A stretch of DNA of 64,000 bases from CAKRPJ01 sp934376955 (lineage in GTDB: Bacteria > Bacillota > Clostridia > Lachnospirales > Lachnospiraceae). Where the stretch lies: positions 1 to 64,000 of the forward strand of contig CAKRPJ010000009.1 of assembly GCA_934376955.1 (NCBI GenBank), in the 5' to 3' direction. Within the stretch, counting starts at the first letter, position 1. Each line of letters begins with the position of its first letter. This document shows positions 16,311-24,007 of the stretch, piece after piece. The notes beneath the pieces are model-generated. The model saw nothing but the letters and a program-made list of their open reading frames with translations. It searched no databases and was not told the origin of the DNA. Position numbers and translations under genes: made by a program.

Positions 16311-18140
16311 ATGGAAGAAAATAGGGATGAGCTGAAACAGAATCAGGAAATGCGGCGCGGCAGAAGCCGCAGGATGATGACGGAGCCCAAAACGAAAAAA
16401 AATCTCCGTAAGTTCATTGCTGCAGCGGCTGTGCTTGTGGTTTTAGGGGCAGCAGGGGGAACAGGGTATTACTTTACGGAATCGGGAAAGTATGAGACCT
16501 CCTTTTTCCCAAATACGGTCGTCAATGGAATCGATGTTTCGGGAAAGAGCGTCGATGAGGCGAAGGCCGAGATCGAAAAGGGGCTTCTCAACTATACCCT
16601 TACGGTCGCTGCCAGAGAAACAGAGGATGAGGCCATTACCAGAGAGGAGATCGGGCTTCATACAGAATTTGACGGAAGCCTTGAAAAGCTTTTGGAGGAG
16701 CAGGAGCCCGGGCAATGGATCCGGCATATCCGCTCCGTTTCCTCTCATCAGATCGACACGATGCTGGTTTATGATGAGGAAAAGCTTTCCGAACGGATAA
16801 GAGCCTTAAAATGTATGGATAAAACGAATATGCGTGAGCCGGAAAATGCAGCGATCTCCGAGTATGATGCGGCAAATAAGTGTTACACCATACTTCCTGC
16901 AAAGCAGGGGACAGAGCTTATCGGGGAGAATGTTAAGCAGGCGGTAAAGAATGCGGTTGAAGGTCTTGCAGAAAATATCGATCTCGATGCGGAGGGCTGC
17001 TATACAAAGCCTTCTGTGGAGGAATCCGATGAGAGCCTTCTGGCGGCACTTTCCGAGATGAACCGTTATGTGAGCGCTTCCGTTACATACACCTTTGGAG
17101 ATGAAAATGAGATCCTTGATGGCAGTGTGATCCATACTTGGCTTGGCATGGAAGGCAGCCGTCCGGTGCTTGATGAGAGTCTTGCCGCTTCTTATGTAAA
17201 AGAGCTGGCAGGAAAGAGAGATACAGCTTATCGGGAGAAGACCCTTAAAACATCTTACGGCCCGGTCGTGACGATCACAAAAGGAAACTATGGCTGGAGG
17301 ATCGATCAGAAAAAGGAAACAGAGGAGCTTCTCGCCATCGTAAGGGCGGGAGAGCAGAAGACAAGAGAGCCGGAATATCTGCAGAAGGCTGCGAGCCACG
17401 GAGCAAATGATTACGGTGATACTTATGTGGAGATCAATCTGACGGCCCAGCATATCTACTTTTATAAGGATGGGAAGCTTCTTGTGGAGTCAGATTTTGT
17501 GTCGGGAAATGAGGCACGCGGCTGGGCAACACCCGCCGGTGCGTATCCGTTAACCTACAAGCAGAGGAATGCAGTTCTGCGGGGCGTGGGGTATGCGACA
17601 CCGGTATCCTACTGGATGCCCTTTAACGGGGGGATCGGCCTCCATGACGCATCCTGGAGAGGAAGCTTCGGAGGAAGCATCTATAAGACCGGTGGTTCTC
17701 ATGGCTGCATCAACCTGCCGCCAAAGACAGCAAAAACGATCTTTGAGAATATCAAAGCCGGAGATCCGGTTCTTTGCTATCACTTAAGCGGAACGGAATC
17801 CAAAAAGAGCAGCCGGGCAGAGTCAACAAAGCAGGAGCCGACGACGGCAGCCCCGGAAACAACCGCTCCCACAGAAACACCGCAAACCACCGCACCGGCG
17901 GAAACCGTTCCGGAAACAAAGCCGGATAAGCCTGCTTCCGGGGCGGTTGGGCCCGGAGCAGAAAATATACCGACAGAAACAAGTCCGCAGGAAACACCGG
18001 CCTCTCCGATCGAGACAAGACCGGTTGGCCCGGGCGCATCGGCTCCCTCCGGCGGTGATAAAGAAGGAATCGGCCCGGGCTTTGATACACCGGCGCCGGA
18101 CGGGACAGAGGCCCCCGTTGGGCCGGGCTATGAGCCGTAG
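16311..18140 (+). CDS. Membrane-anchored L,D-transpeptidase (YkuD) with PG-binding domains
   Basis: Forms 3-3 cross-links in, or attaches proteins to, peptidoglycan. 609 residues: basic cytosolic N-terminus, one membrane helix (about 30-53), two PG_binding_4-type domains (NTVVNGIDVSGKSVDEAK; second around 230-350), then the YkuD catalytic domain with SHGCINLP (Cys466). Residues about 490-609 form a Thr/Pro/Glu-rich tail with four (V/I)GPG motifs. Start ATG 16311 follows AGGAAAGG. It is the only gene of its unit and converges on the corrinoid operon with 12 bases between stops. The target (sporulation, envelope stress or general wall) cannot be read from sequence. Confidence 0.92.
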   Translation: MEENRDELKQNQEMRRGRSRRMMTEPKTKKNLRKFIAAAAVLVVLGAAGGTGYYFTESGKYETSFFPNTVVNGIDVSGKSVDEAKAEIEKGLLNYTLTVAARETEDEAITREEIGLHTEFDGSLEKLLEEQEPGQWIRHIRSVSSHQIDTMLVYDEEKLSERIRALKCMDKTNMREPENAAISEYDAANKCYTILPAKQGTELIGENVKQAVKNAVEGLAENIDLDAEGCYTKPSVEESDESLLAALSEMNRYVSASVTYTFGDENEILDGSVIHTWLGMEGSRPVLDESLAASYVKELAGKRDTAYREKTLKTSYGPVVTITKGNYGWRIDQKKETEELLAIVRAGEQKTREPEYLQKAASHGANDYGDTYVEINLTAQHIYFYKDGKLLVESDFVSGNEARGWATPAGAYPLTYKQRNAVLRGVGYATPVSYWMPFNGGIGLHDASWRGSFGGSIYKTGGSHGCINLPPKTAKTIFENIKAGDPVLCYHLSGTESKKSSRAESTKQEPTTAAPETTAPTETPQTTAPAETVPETKPDKPASGAVGPGAENIPTETSPQETPASPIETRPVGPGASAPSGGDKEGIGPGFDTPAPDGTEAPVGPGYEP

Positions 18141-18152
18141 GATACCTTGCAT

Positions 18153-19214
18153 CTAACGTCCGAACAGCCTTGCCGCGTCCATCAGGGCCTGCATATTGCA
18201 GGCCGGAGTATTGACCGGCATCTGACAGCCGGAGGTAAGAATATAGCCGTGGGCCGAGCCACGCCCCTTTTCGATGCAGTCCTTTGCCGAGTGCAGGACA
18301 TCCTGAGGCGTACCGTAGCGCATGACCTCTACAGGAGGAACATTTCCCTGTATGCACATGTGAGGGCCGAGGACAGCCTTTGCTTCCGCGAGGTCTTCCA
18401 CGTTATCCAGACCGAAGGTACCGATGCCTGTAGTATTTAAAAGATCCCAGAGTCCTCGGCTCGTGCCGCAGATATGCAGGCCGCAGCCACGGCCCTGGGA
18501 TTTTATATAATCAACATTTTTCTGAAAGTAGGGAAGGGAAAACTCCCTGTACTGTTCGACGCTGATCAAGGCAGTAGAGCTCACGGGATCCGCAAAACCG
18601 ATGCCGACCTCCAGATCAATGAGCCGTTTGATATAGCGGTTGTTGTTTTCAACGATGACCTCCATGAGCTGTTTGATCTTTTCCGGTTTTTTGATCATGC
18701 CCATGAGAAGGTATTCGGTGCCGAGCACCATCGCGGCGATCGTGAAGGGGCCTGTGACAGTTCCACTTACAGGAACCTGACTGCCAAGCTTTTTCTTTAC
18801 CATTTTAAGGCCGTCAAGAATAATAGGAAGCCGTCCGTCCTTTTCCACATCCACCAGACGGGCTTCATCTATGGTCTTTAAGGTCAGGGCAGGTTTTTTT
18901 AACTGGGCAATATTGTCCGGTGAATATTTGATCTCCGATCCCATTGCCTCTGCCATACCCCGGAGGGTGGTAGAGAGGCCCACGCCGTCTGAATGGAAAT
19001 TTGCAAACAGCCATTCCTCCAGCTGACACATTTTTTCGGAGGAGTGGTAATACTCATCAATGGGGATCCCCAGCATGGGAGCCATAGTCTCTCCTGTATC
19101 AAGGCAGCAGGGGATACGATCGATCTCTTTTCCGGCATCAAAAAGACGGCTCCGCTCTATGGGGGTCAGCTCATCCTTCGGTATTTCAAGTCCGTGAAGG
19201 TATTGTTCTATCAT
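18153..19214 (-). CDS. Uroporphyrinogen decarboxylase-fold corrinoid methyltransferase (MtaA/MtbA/CmuA-like)
   Basis: Despite the domain name this family moves methyl groups between a methyl-corrinoid protein and an acceptor. 353 residues with TIM-barrel motifs SGTVTGPFTIA and FADPVS, and the zinc ligands His-x-Cys in LHICGTS plus a C-terminal Cys in TSGCQMP. Last gene of the five-gene minus-strand operon, with a 4-base overlap to the corrinoid protein gene. Substrate or acceptor unknown: no methanol- or methylamine-specific MtaB/MttB is present here. Confidence 0.85.
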   Translation of the reverse strand: MIEQYLHGLEIPKDELTPIERSRLFDAGKEIDRIPCCLDTGETMAPMLGIPIDEYYHSSEKMCQLEEWLFANFHSDGVGLSTTLRGMAEAMGSEIKYSPDNIAQLKKPALTLKTIDEARLVDVEKDGRLPIILDGLKMVKKKLGSQVPVSGTVTGPFTIAAMVLGTEYLLMGMIKKPEKIKQLMEVIVENNNRYIKRLIDLEVGIGFADPVSSTALISVEQYREFSLPYFQKNVDYIKSQGRGCGLHICGTSRGLWDLLNTTGIGTFGLDNVEDLAEAKAVLGPHMCIQGNVPPVEVMRYGTPQDVLHSAKDCIEKGRGSAHGYILTSGCQMPVNTPACNMQALMDAARLFGR

Positions 19215-19861
19215 GACAGGATTCCTTTCAGCTCTTTCATTTTTCTCACAGCGGAGGCTGCATCAACAGTGTAAGCGTCAGCACCGATCTCGTCGGCAAA
19301 TTTCTGAGAAACGGGGCCGCCTCCGATCATTACCTTATACTTATCCCTGATATTTCTTTCTTTTAAATGGTCGATGACCGTCTTCATGCCGGGCATGGTG
19401 GTGGTCATCAGAGTGGAGAGGCAGATAAAATCACAATGCTCTTTTTCTGCCGTATCGATAAAACGATCCAAAGGAACGTCCCGGCCCAGATCGATGACCT
19501 CAAAGCCGGCGGATTCCGACATGATCTTCACCAGATTCTTTCCGATATCGTGGGTATCCCCTTCTACAACACCGATGACGAGGCGGATCCGTTCTTTGTT
19601 TTCTTCTTTTTTGATGTGGGGCCGTAAAATATCAAGACCTGCGTTTAACGCGAAGGAGGCGGTAAGCACCTCAGGGAGGAAATATTCCCCTTCTTCATAA
19701 AGGGTGCCGACCCGATCCATGCCCGGGATCAGACCGCAGTTAATGGTCTCGGCGGCATCGATACCCTGACGGAGCGACTGCTCACATAATTCTTCTACGG
19801 CTTCGTCTTCCATTTCAACCACATTGTCACTGATCTGTTGGAAAAGATCTTCTTTATTCAT
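19211..19861 (-). CDS. Methyltransferase-associated corrinoid protein
   Basis: Carries the cobalamin cofactor that shuttles the methyl group. 216 residues: a four-helix cap domain (about 1-90) and a B12-binding Rossmann domain with the lower-axial histidine in GDTHDIGKN, followed by the GGGPVS motif. Same architecture as MtaC/MtbC/MttC and the cobalamin domains of MetH. It overlaps its operon neighbours by 4 and 8 bases, indicating tight stoichiometric coupling with the methyltransferases. Confidence 0.92.
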   Translation of the reverse strand: MNKEDLFQQISDNVVEMEDEAVEELCEQSLRQGIDAAETINCGLIPGMDRVGTLYEEGEYFLPEVLTASFALNAGLDILRPHIKKEENKERIRLVIGVVEGDTHDIGKNLVKIMSESAGFEVIDLGRDVPLDRFIDTAEKEHCDFICLSTLMTTTMPGMKTVIDHLKERNIRDKYKVMIGGGPVSQKFADEIGADAYTVDAASAVRKMKELKGILS

Positions 19862-21452
19862 GTTTATTCTCCTTTGCTTTTATCGGAAATGCCATACATT
19901 GTGCAAATATCTGTTCATATCCCTTTGTGGTCACAAGATCGATGTGGTCGATCTGCTTTGCAAGATGCTCCATTTTTCTTCGTTCTTTTTCAGATAAAAG
20001 AGCCATAACGGCGCCGGTTTTTGAGGTATTTCCCGCATACAGGATACGGTCGGAGAGACACTCCGGAAGCAGGCCGATGCCGGTCAGGGAGGAGACCGGA
20101 AGATGGCTGCCGAATTGTCCGGCAACGATGACAAGATCGAGCTCCTCCATGGATATCCCCGCTTCCCTGAGCAGAACGGTGAAGCCGGAAAGGATCGCTC
20201 CCTTTGCCAGCTGTACCTGACGGATATCCTCCTGGGTGACGGAAATTTCCGGCGTGCCGCAAAGAACAGCCTTCCTTCGTGAGCCGTCCGGGATCAAAAG
20301 CCTTGGCTCCGGTTGGAGCTCACATGATACAAAAGCACCTGTCTTTTTTATATATCCGCCTTTTATAAGCTCACGCACGGAGGCTAAGATCCCGCTTCCG
20401 CAAAGACCGGAGGGCGGTGCATCGCCGATGGTATTTAACATGACGGTGCGGTCGATCAGAACATCCTCCACGGCACCCTCGGCAGCCCGCATCCCGCAGC
20501 TGATGTTCATTCCCTCCAGAGCAGGTCCCGCGGCACAGGAGCATCCGAGGATCCGTCCGCCATGTGTCAGAAGGATCTCTCCGTTTGTACCGATATCGAT
20601 AAAAAGAACGGTTCTTGTCTCCTCAAACAGACGGCAGGCAGTGGCGCCGGCGGTGATATCTCCTCCAAGATAGGCAGAGATCTGCGGAAGACAGTAAAGG
20701 AGAGTATCTTTCCCGGCCTTCAAGCCGAGTGCTGCGGCTGAAACTGTTTTCGCCTCCGTAAAGACCGGCTGATAGGGAGAGCGACCGAGAGTCTCTGCAT
20801 TTATTCCAAGCAACATGTGTGTCATACAGCAGTTGGCAGCAACGGAGATCCTTAGGATCTGCTCCGGAGAGATACCGGACTCATTACACAGCCGGGAGAT
20901 CAGGAGGTTCATGCAGCCGATTACGGCTGACTGAAGATCTGCCACAGCTTTTGCGCCATGCTCCATTTCGTAGCTGATACGGGTCAAAACGTCCTGCCCG
21001 TATATTTTCTGAGGGTTGATGTCCGATGCGGAGAAAAGCTCTTTTCCGCTTTTCAGATCCATCAGGGAGAGGGCGATCGTTGTGGTTCCGATATCGGCTG
21101 CGATCCCAAAGCCCTTTAGAGGATCCCGGTCAAATTCCGGGAGGAGGCCTCCGGTAAGGATCCGGTGGCCGGATTCCTTTTTGGAAAGCCGTATCGAGCA
21201 GTCTCCAAGTACCTTTGTCATACAGGAAAGACGTACTCCCCGTTTGATTTCTTCTTTGCCAAGGAGCCGCAGCTCATCCGGCGTGATCTCGGAGACAGTT
21301 CCGGAGAGGACGGTAACACGGCATTTTCCGCACAGCCCGCGCCCACCGCAGGGACTTTCGGAAAAAGCGTTCCCGGAGAGCAGGGCATTCAGCAGAATAC
21401 AGCCGGAGCGGCAGGCAAAGGAGCCGCCGCCTTCTATATTAATTGTCGGCAT
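19854..21452 (-). CDS. Reductive activator of corrinoid proteins (RACo/RamA-like; 2Fe-2S plus ASKHA ATPase)
   Basis: Reactivates the corrinoid protein when its cobalt is oxidised to Co(II), using ATP and a low-potential electron. 532 residues: N-terminal ferredoxin-like domain with CGGRGLCGKC and a fourth Cys in RLSC, a linker, then the C-terminal ASKHA domain (DUF4445) with ADIGTTTIALSLMDL, DIGTNGEI and a VAGQFGS motif. The N-terminal cluster motif fits a 2Fe-2S centre as in RACo rather than the C-terminal 4Fe-4S pair of RamA. Overlaps both neighbouring genes (8 and 14 bases). Confidence 0.9.
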   Translation of the reverse strand: MPTINIEGGGSFACRSGCILLNALLSGNAFSESPCGGRGLCGKCRVTVLSGTVSEITPDELRLLGKEEIKRGVRLSCMTKVLGDCSIRLSKKESGHRILTGGLLPEFDRDPLKGFGIAADIGTTTIALSLMDLKSGKELFSASDINPQKIYGQDVLTRISYEMEHGAKAVADLQSAVIGCMNLLISRLCNESGISPEQILRISVAANCCMTHMLLGINAETLGRSPYQPVFTEAKTVSAAALGLKAGKDTLLYCLPQISAYLGGDITAGATACRLFEETRTVLFIDIGTNGEILLTHGGRILGCSCAAGPALEGMNISCGMRAAEGAVEDVLIDRTVMLNTIGDAPPSGLCGSGILASVRELIKGGYIKKTGAFVSCELQPEPRLLIPDGSRRKAVLCGTPEISVTQEDIRQVQLAKGAILSGFTVLLREAGISMEELDLVIVAGQFGSHLPVSSLTGIGLLPECLSDRILYAGNTSKTGAVMALLSEKERRKMEHLAKQIDHIDLVTTKGYEQIFAQCMAFPIKAKENKHE

Positions 21453-22464
21453 GATAAACCTCTTTCATATATTTTAAGATCGCCTGTTCATTTTTTAGGG
21501 GGGTCTTCATTCCGAGCCCACAGGCCGGGGCAACGATGTCCACACCGTTTTTCAGGCAGTGCTTTGTCAGCTCGCAGATCTTTTCCGTATCACTAAATTC
21601 CAAACTGTAGGTGCTTATATTTCCCATAATGACATGGGAGGGAAGCTGTTCTCTGGCCTGCCTCATGGAGACCACGGCATCGAAGCTTAAAGCGTGACTG
21701 CGGATCTTTGCCGCCTCCTCATAGACCGGATCCATGTGGCCGCAGATATGGACGATCGTTCCGGCATTTGCTTCACGAAAAGCGTCTGTGAGCCGGTTAA
21801 GGCATGGGACGGCAAATTCTTCAAAATAACGCGGGCCTAAGATCTCACCGGTGCCGCTGGGGTCGGAGATCGCAATACAGTCTGCTCCGGCCCGGATCTG
21901 AGCCAGTCCGTAACGCAGAAGCTCACCAGTGACAAAATCCAGAAATGTATGGGCTTCCTCCTTCTTTTTCCGCAGCTCACGGTAAAACACCATAGGCTCG
22001 ATCAGGGAGGAGGCGGTGCTGATGGGCCCTGTCAGGTTGCCGATAACGGGAAGCGTAGGACAAGTACTTTTTAAGATCGACAACGCCTCAAGGACAGTGC
22101 GGCATCTGCCTCTTGTCAGGTCAAGTGGAGTGAGATTTGGATATTCGCTGACTGAGCGGATCACATAGCCCGTTACCCTGGGCTCGATGGTGCTGCTTCC
22201 CAGATCACAGGGAGCTCCCATTCCTTCGGCTTCGACAGTCATGCAGAAGGGAACGCCGACATTTTCAAAGCAGCCGGTCTCATAGACGGTTTTTGCCAGA
22301 GCAGCCATCTGTCCGGCATCCTTATGGGCATCGGGAAGCCGGATGCCGCAGGCCTCCATAATGTCCGAGGTTACCATATTCATCATTCCGCCGGGACAGA
22401 TGCAGGCAGGGCGGTCGGCGTGTCCTTTTTTTAGGATCGTTAAAAGGCGTTCTTTTTCTGTCAT
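21439..22464 (-). CDS. Uroporphyrinogen decarboxylase-fold methyltransferase (MtaA/MtbA-like)
   Basis: Second full-length methyltransferase of the operon, 341 residues, with PVIGNLTGPIS, AISDPSGTGEILGP, the zinc motif VHICGH and the C-terminal Cys in PACGLGMKTPL. The last motif is the classic MtaA/MtbA ending, so this copy is the better candidate for methylcobalamin:thiol transfer, while the one at 18153-19214 may act at the substrate end. That division is inference. Overlaps the neighbouring operon genes by 4 and 14 bases. Confidence 0.87.
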   Translation of the reverse strand: MTEKERLLTILKKGHADRPACICPGGMMNMVTSDIMEACGIRLPDAHKDAGQMAALAKTVYETGCFENVGVPFCMTVEAEGMGAPCDLGSSTIEPRVTGYVIRSVSEYPNLTPLDLTRGRCRTVLEALSILKSTCPTLPVIGNLTGPISTASSLIEPMVFYRELRKKKEEAHTFLDFVTGELLRYGLAQIRAGADCIAISDPSGTGEILGPRYFEEFAVPCLNRLTDAFREANAGTIVHICGHMDPVYEEAAKIRSHALSFDAVVSMRQAREQLPSHVIMGNISTYSLEFSDTEKICELTKHCLKNGVDIVAPACGLGMKTPLKNEQAILKYMKEVYHADN

Positions 22465-23336
22465 GTCGTCTCCTTTAATATAAGCTCATGAAATTCAGTG
22501 GATGGATATTGAAGCTTCGGGCAGGAGCTGCCGCCAAAGCGTATGTCTCCCCGCAGCTGTAGGGCGGCTTCGCTGTAGGGGATGGCTTCATTAAACAGAT
22601 GGATTTTCCATGAAGCCAGCCCGGAAGACGTCAGGGAGAGGGCCGTTTTCGGGCAGAGAAGGAAAAGCGTGCTTCTGTCTAAGAGATGGTCAGCCGCTCT
22701 AAGAAAGGGCAGAGTGAACTCCCTTGCCACCATTCCGGAGAGTCTGGGGCCGAGAAGGGAGGGGGCTCCGATAGGGTCAGAGAAGCTCAGGATCCCGGCG
22801 CCGGCAGCCTCTGCAAGCCGCATAAGCTCCAACAGCTCCTTTCCGATACGGTTTAATATGGTAAATAGCTGCTCGGGCTGCTTTAAAAGAGAACGGAGCA
22901 GAACCTCGGAGGGGATCAGACAGTCTAAGATCGTGAGAGGGCCTGAGACCTGAAAGAGGACATTTTCTCCATAGGCCCTTAGAAGATGGCAGGCCTCCAG
23001 AGTTTCCCGGATCCGCGTTACCGTAAGATCAAGAGAGGGAAGCTCATAGATCAGCTCATTTAGTGTTAAAAAGCGTGCTTTTTTAGGCCGGGAAGCGGAA
23101 AGTGCATTTCCCGTTTGGATATCCGCACCGTAGCCCTCAGCCTCCAGTGTATGACAGAAGGGCAGCAGGCAGTAGGAGGAAGCACTCCTTTTTCGTACCC
23201 ACAGGGCGGCATCTGCCATTTTATCGGCATTTTGATAGAGCTTAATATAATCGCTGCCGGATCCTTCCGGCATCTCCTTCAGTACCTGTAAAAATGTGTC
23301 ATTACCGCAGGGCGGTTCAGAAAATCGTGTCATCAT
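22461..23336 (-). CDS. Short, zinc-ligand-degenerate uroporphyrinogen decarboxylase-like protein
   Basis: First gene of the operon, 291 residues, about 50 shorter than the neighbouring methyltransferases. It keeps the fold signatures LFQVSGPLTILD and FSDPIGAPSLLGPR. Where relatives have His-x-Cys-Gly it reads LFLLCPKT, so the zinc-ligand histidine is replaced by leucine; a later Cys occurs in GGSSCPKL. A methyltransferase that cannot bind zinc in the usual way may be a regulatory or structural partner, or use another site. Start ATG 23336 (or the adjacent ATG) follows AAAGGAG. Confidence 0.75.
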   Translation of the reverse strand: MMTRFSEPPCGNDTFLQVLKEMPEGSGSDYIKLYQNADKMADAALWVRKRSASSYCLLPFCHTLEAEGYGADIQTGNALSASRPKKARFLTLNELIYELPSLDLTVTRIRETLEACHLLRAYGENVLFQVSGPLTILDCLIPSEVLLRSLLKQPEQLFTILNRIGKELLELMRLAEAAGAGILSFSDPIGAPSLLGPRLSGMVAREFTLPFLRAADHLLDRSTLFLLCPKTALSLTSSGLASWKIHLFNEAIPYSEAALQLRGDIRFGGSSCPKLQYPSTEFHELILKETT

Positions 23337-23359
23337 GAAGACTCCTTTATATATAGAAA

Positions 23360-23388
23360 ATCATAGCATTATCTATCAAAAAAGTCTA
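23360..23388 (-). promoter_or_regulatory. Probable promoter of the corrinoid operon
   Basis: Minus-strand TAGACT (23388-23383), 17-base spacer, TATGAT (23365-23360), 24 bases before the first start codon. The -35 matches at 4 of 6. The leader would be very short, so I see no room for a cobalamin riboswitch. Confidence 0.5.
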
Positions 23389-23429
23389 ATTGAAAAAAAC
23401 TATCGGGATCAGTTTTCATGATATTTTTA

Positions 23430-23458
23430 TTGACAAAACGGAAAAAATGGATTATATT
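23430..23458 (+). promoter_or_regulatory. Strong rpsO promoter
   Basis: Perfect TTGACA (23430-23435), 17-base spacer, TATATT (23453-23458). Transcription should start near 23465, leaving a leader of about 90 bases before rpsO. Confidence 0.85.
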
Positions 23459-23476
23459 CATAACGTGTGTTTAATA

Positions 23477-23515
23477 CGCCGGCACCCGGTCAACGGACAA
23501 CTCCGACCGAGACTT
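23477..23515 (+). promoter_or_regulatory. Structured rpsO leader (candidate S15 autoregulation site)
   Basis: A nested hairpin: CGGT pairs with ACCG, a three-base bulge (CAA) follows, then CGGA-CAAC-TCCG. It lies in the rpsO leader between promoter and ribosome site. S15 leaders in bacteria are known to bind S15 through varied small structures, often with a bulge; matching this one to that role is inference. Confidence 0.35.
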
Positions 23516-23556
23516 AGTGTACGGTGAGAATTAATTTATTTAAGGAGGAAATCAAA

Positions 23557-23823
23557 ATGATTTCAAAGGAAAAGAAAGCAGCTATCATCGCTGAGTACGG
23601 CAGAAAAGAAGGAGATACAGGTTCACCGGAGGTTCAGATCGCAATTCTTACAGCAAGAATCGCTGAGCTCACTGAGCATTTAAAGACAAACCCGAAGGAT
23701 CATCACTCCAGACGTGGTCTGCTTATGATGGTAGGTCAGAGACGTGGTCTTCTTGCATACCTTAAGAAAACAGATCTGGAAGGATACCGTGCTCTTATCG
23801 AGAAGTTAGGCATCAGAAAGTAA
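23557..23823 (+). CDS. rpsO: 30S ribosomal protein S15
   Basis: Primary rRNA-binding protein of the 30S platform. 88 residues with the conserved GDTGSPEVQIAILT, HLKTNPKDHHSRRGLL and GQRRGLLAYLKK. Start ATG 23557 lies behind AAGGAGG; the frame is open 33 bases further up but without a better start. Followed by its own terminator, then the pnp leader: the common rpsO-pnp pair. Confidence 0.97.
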   Translation: MISKEKKAAIIAEYGRKEGDTGSPEVQIAILTARIAELTEHLKTNPKDHHSRRGLLMMVGQRRGLLAYLKKTDLEGYRALIEKLGIRK

Positions 23824-23834
23824 TTACAAAGCTT

Positions 23835-23872
23835 AAGGGTGGGGCAGCAGCTTGTTCCCACCCTTATATTTT
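23835..23872 (+). terminator. rpsO terminator
   Basis: AAGGGTGGG (23835-23843) pairs with CCCACCCTT (23857-23865) and is followed by ATATTTTA. Partial read-through could feed pnp, for which no separate sigma-A promoter was clear. Confidence 0.8.
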
Positions 23873-23898
23873 ATGTGCCTGAGGCTGTAAAATTAATG

Positions 23899-23974
23899 GC
23901 GGAAGAAACATCCGAGACCGCTAAAGGGTACATGAGCAGATCGTGTACGGTTTAGTAGTTTCGGCTTCTTCTGC
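23899..23974 (+). promoter_or_regulatory. Long double-stranded hairpin in the pnp leader
   Basis: GCGGAAGAA (23899-23907) pairs with TTCTTCTGC (23966-23974). Inside, CCGA/TCGG, CTAAA/TTTAG and GTAC/GTAC extend one interrupted helix of about 30 pairs. A long helix just before pnp is the known target of RNase III in E. coli pnp autoregulation; the same use here is inferred. Confidence 0.6.
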
Positions 23975-24007
23975 TGGTATTAAACAATAAGAAAAGGAGA
24001 CGAAACC

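Noticed and set aside
18134..18160. Terminator between the L,D-transpeptidase and the corrinoid operon
   Set aside because: Only 12 bases separate the two convergent stop codons and no hairpin with a T-run is visible; transcripts may overlap.
23337..23429. Cobalamin riboswitch ahead of the corrinoid operon
   Set aside because: The probable promoter leaves a leader of only about 20 bases, which cannot hold the B12 box structure.
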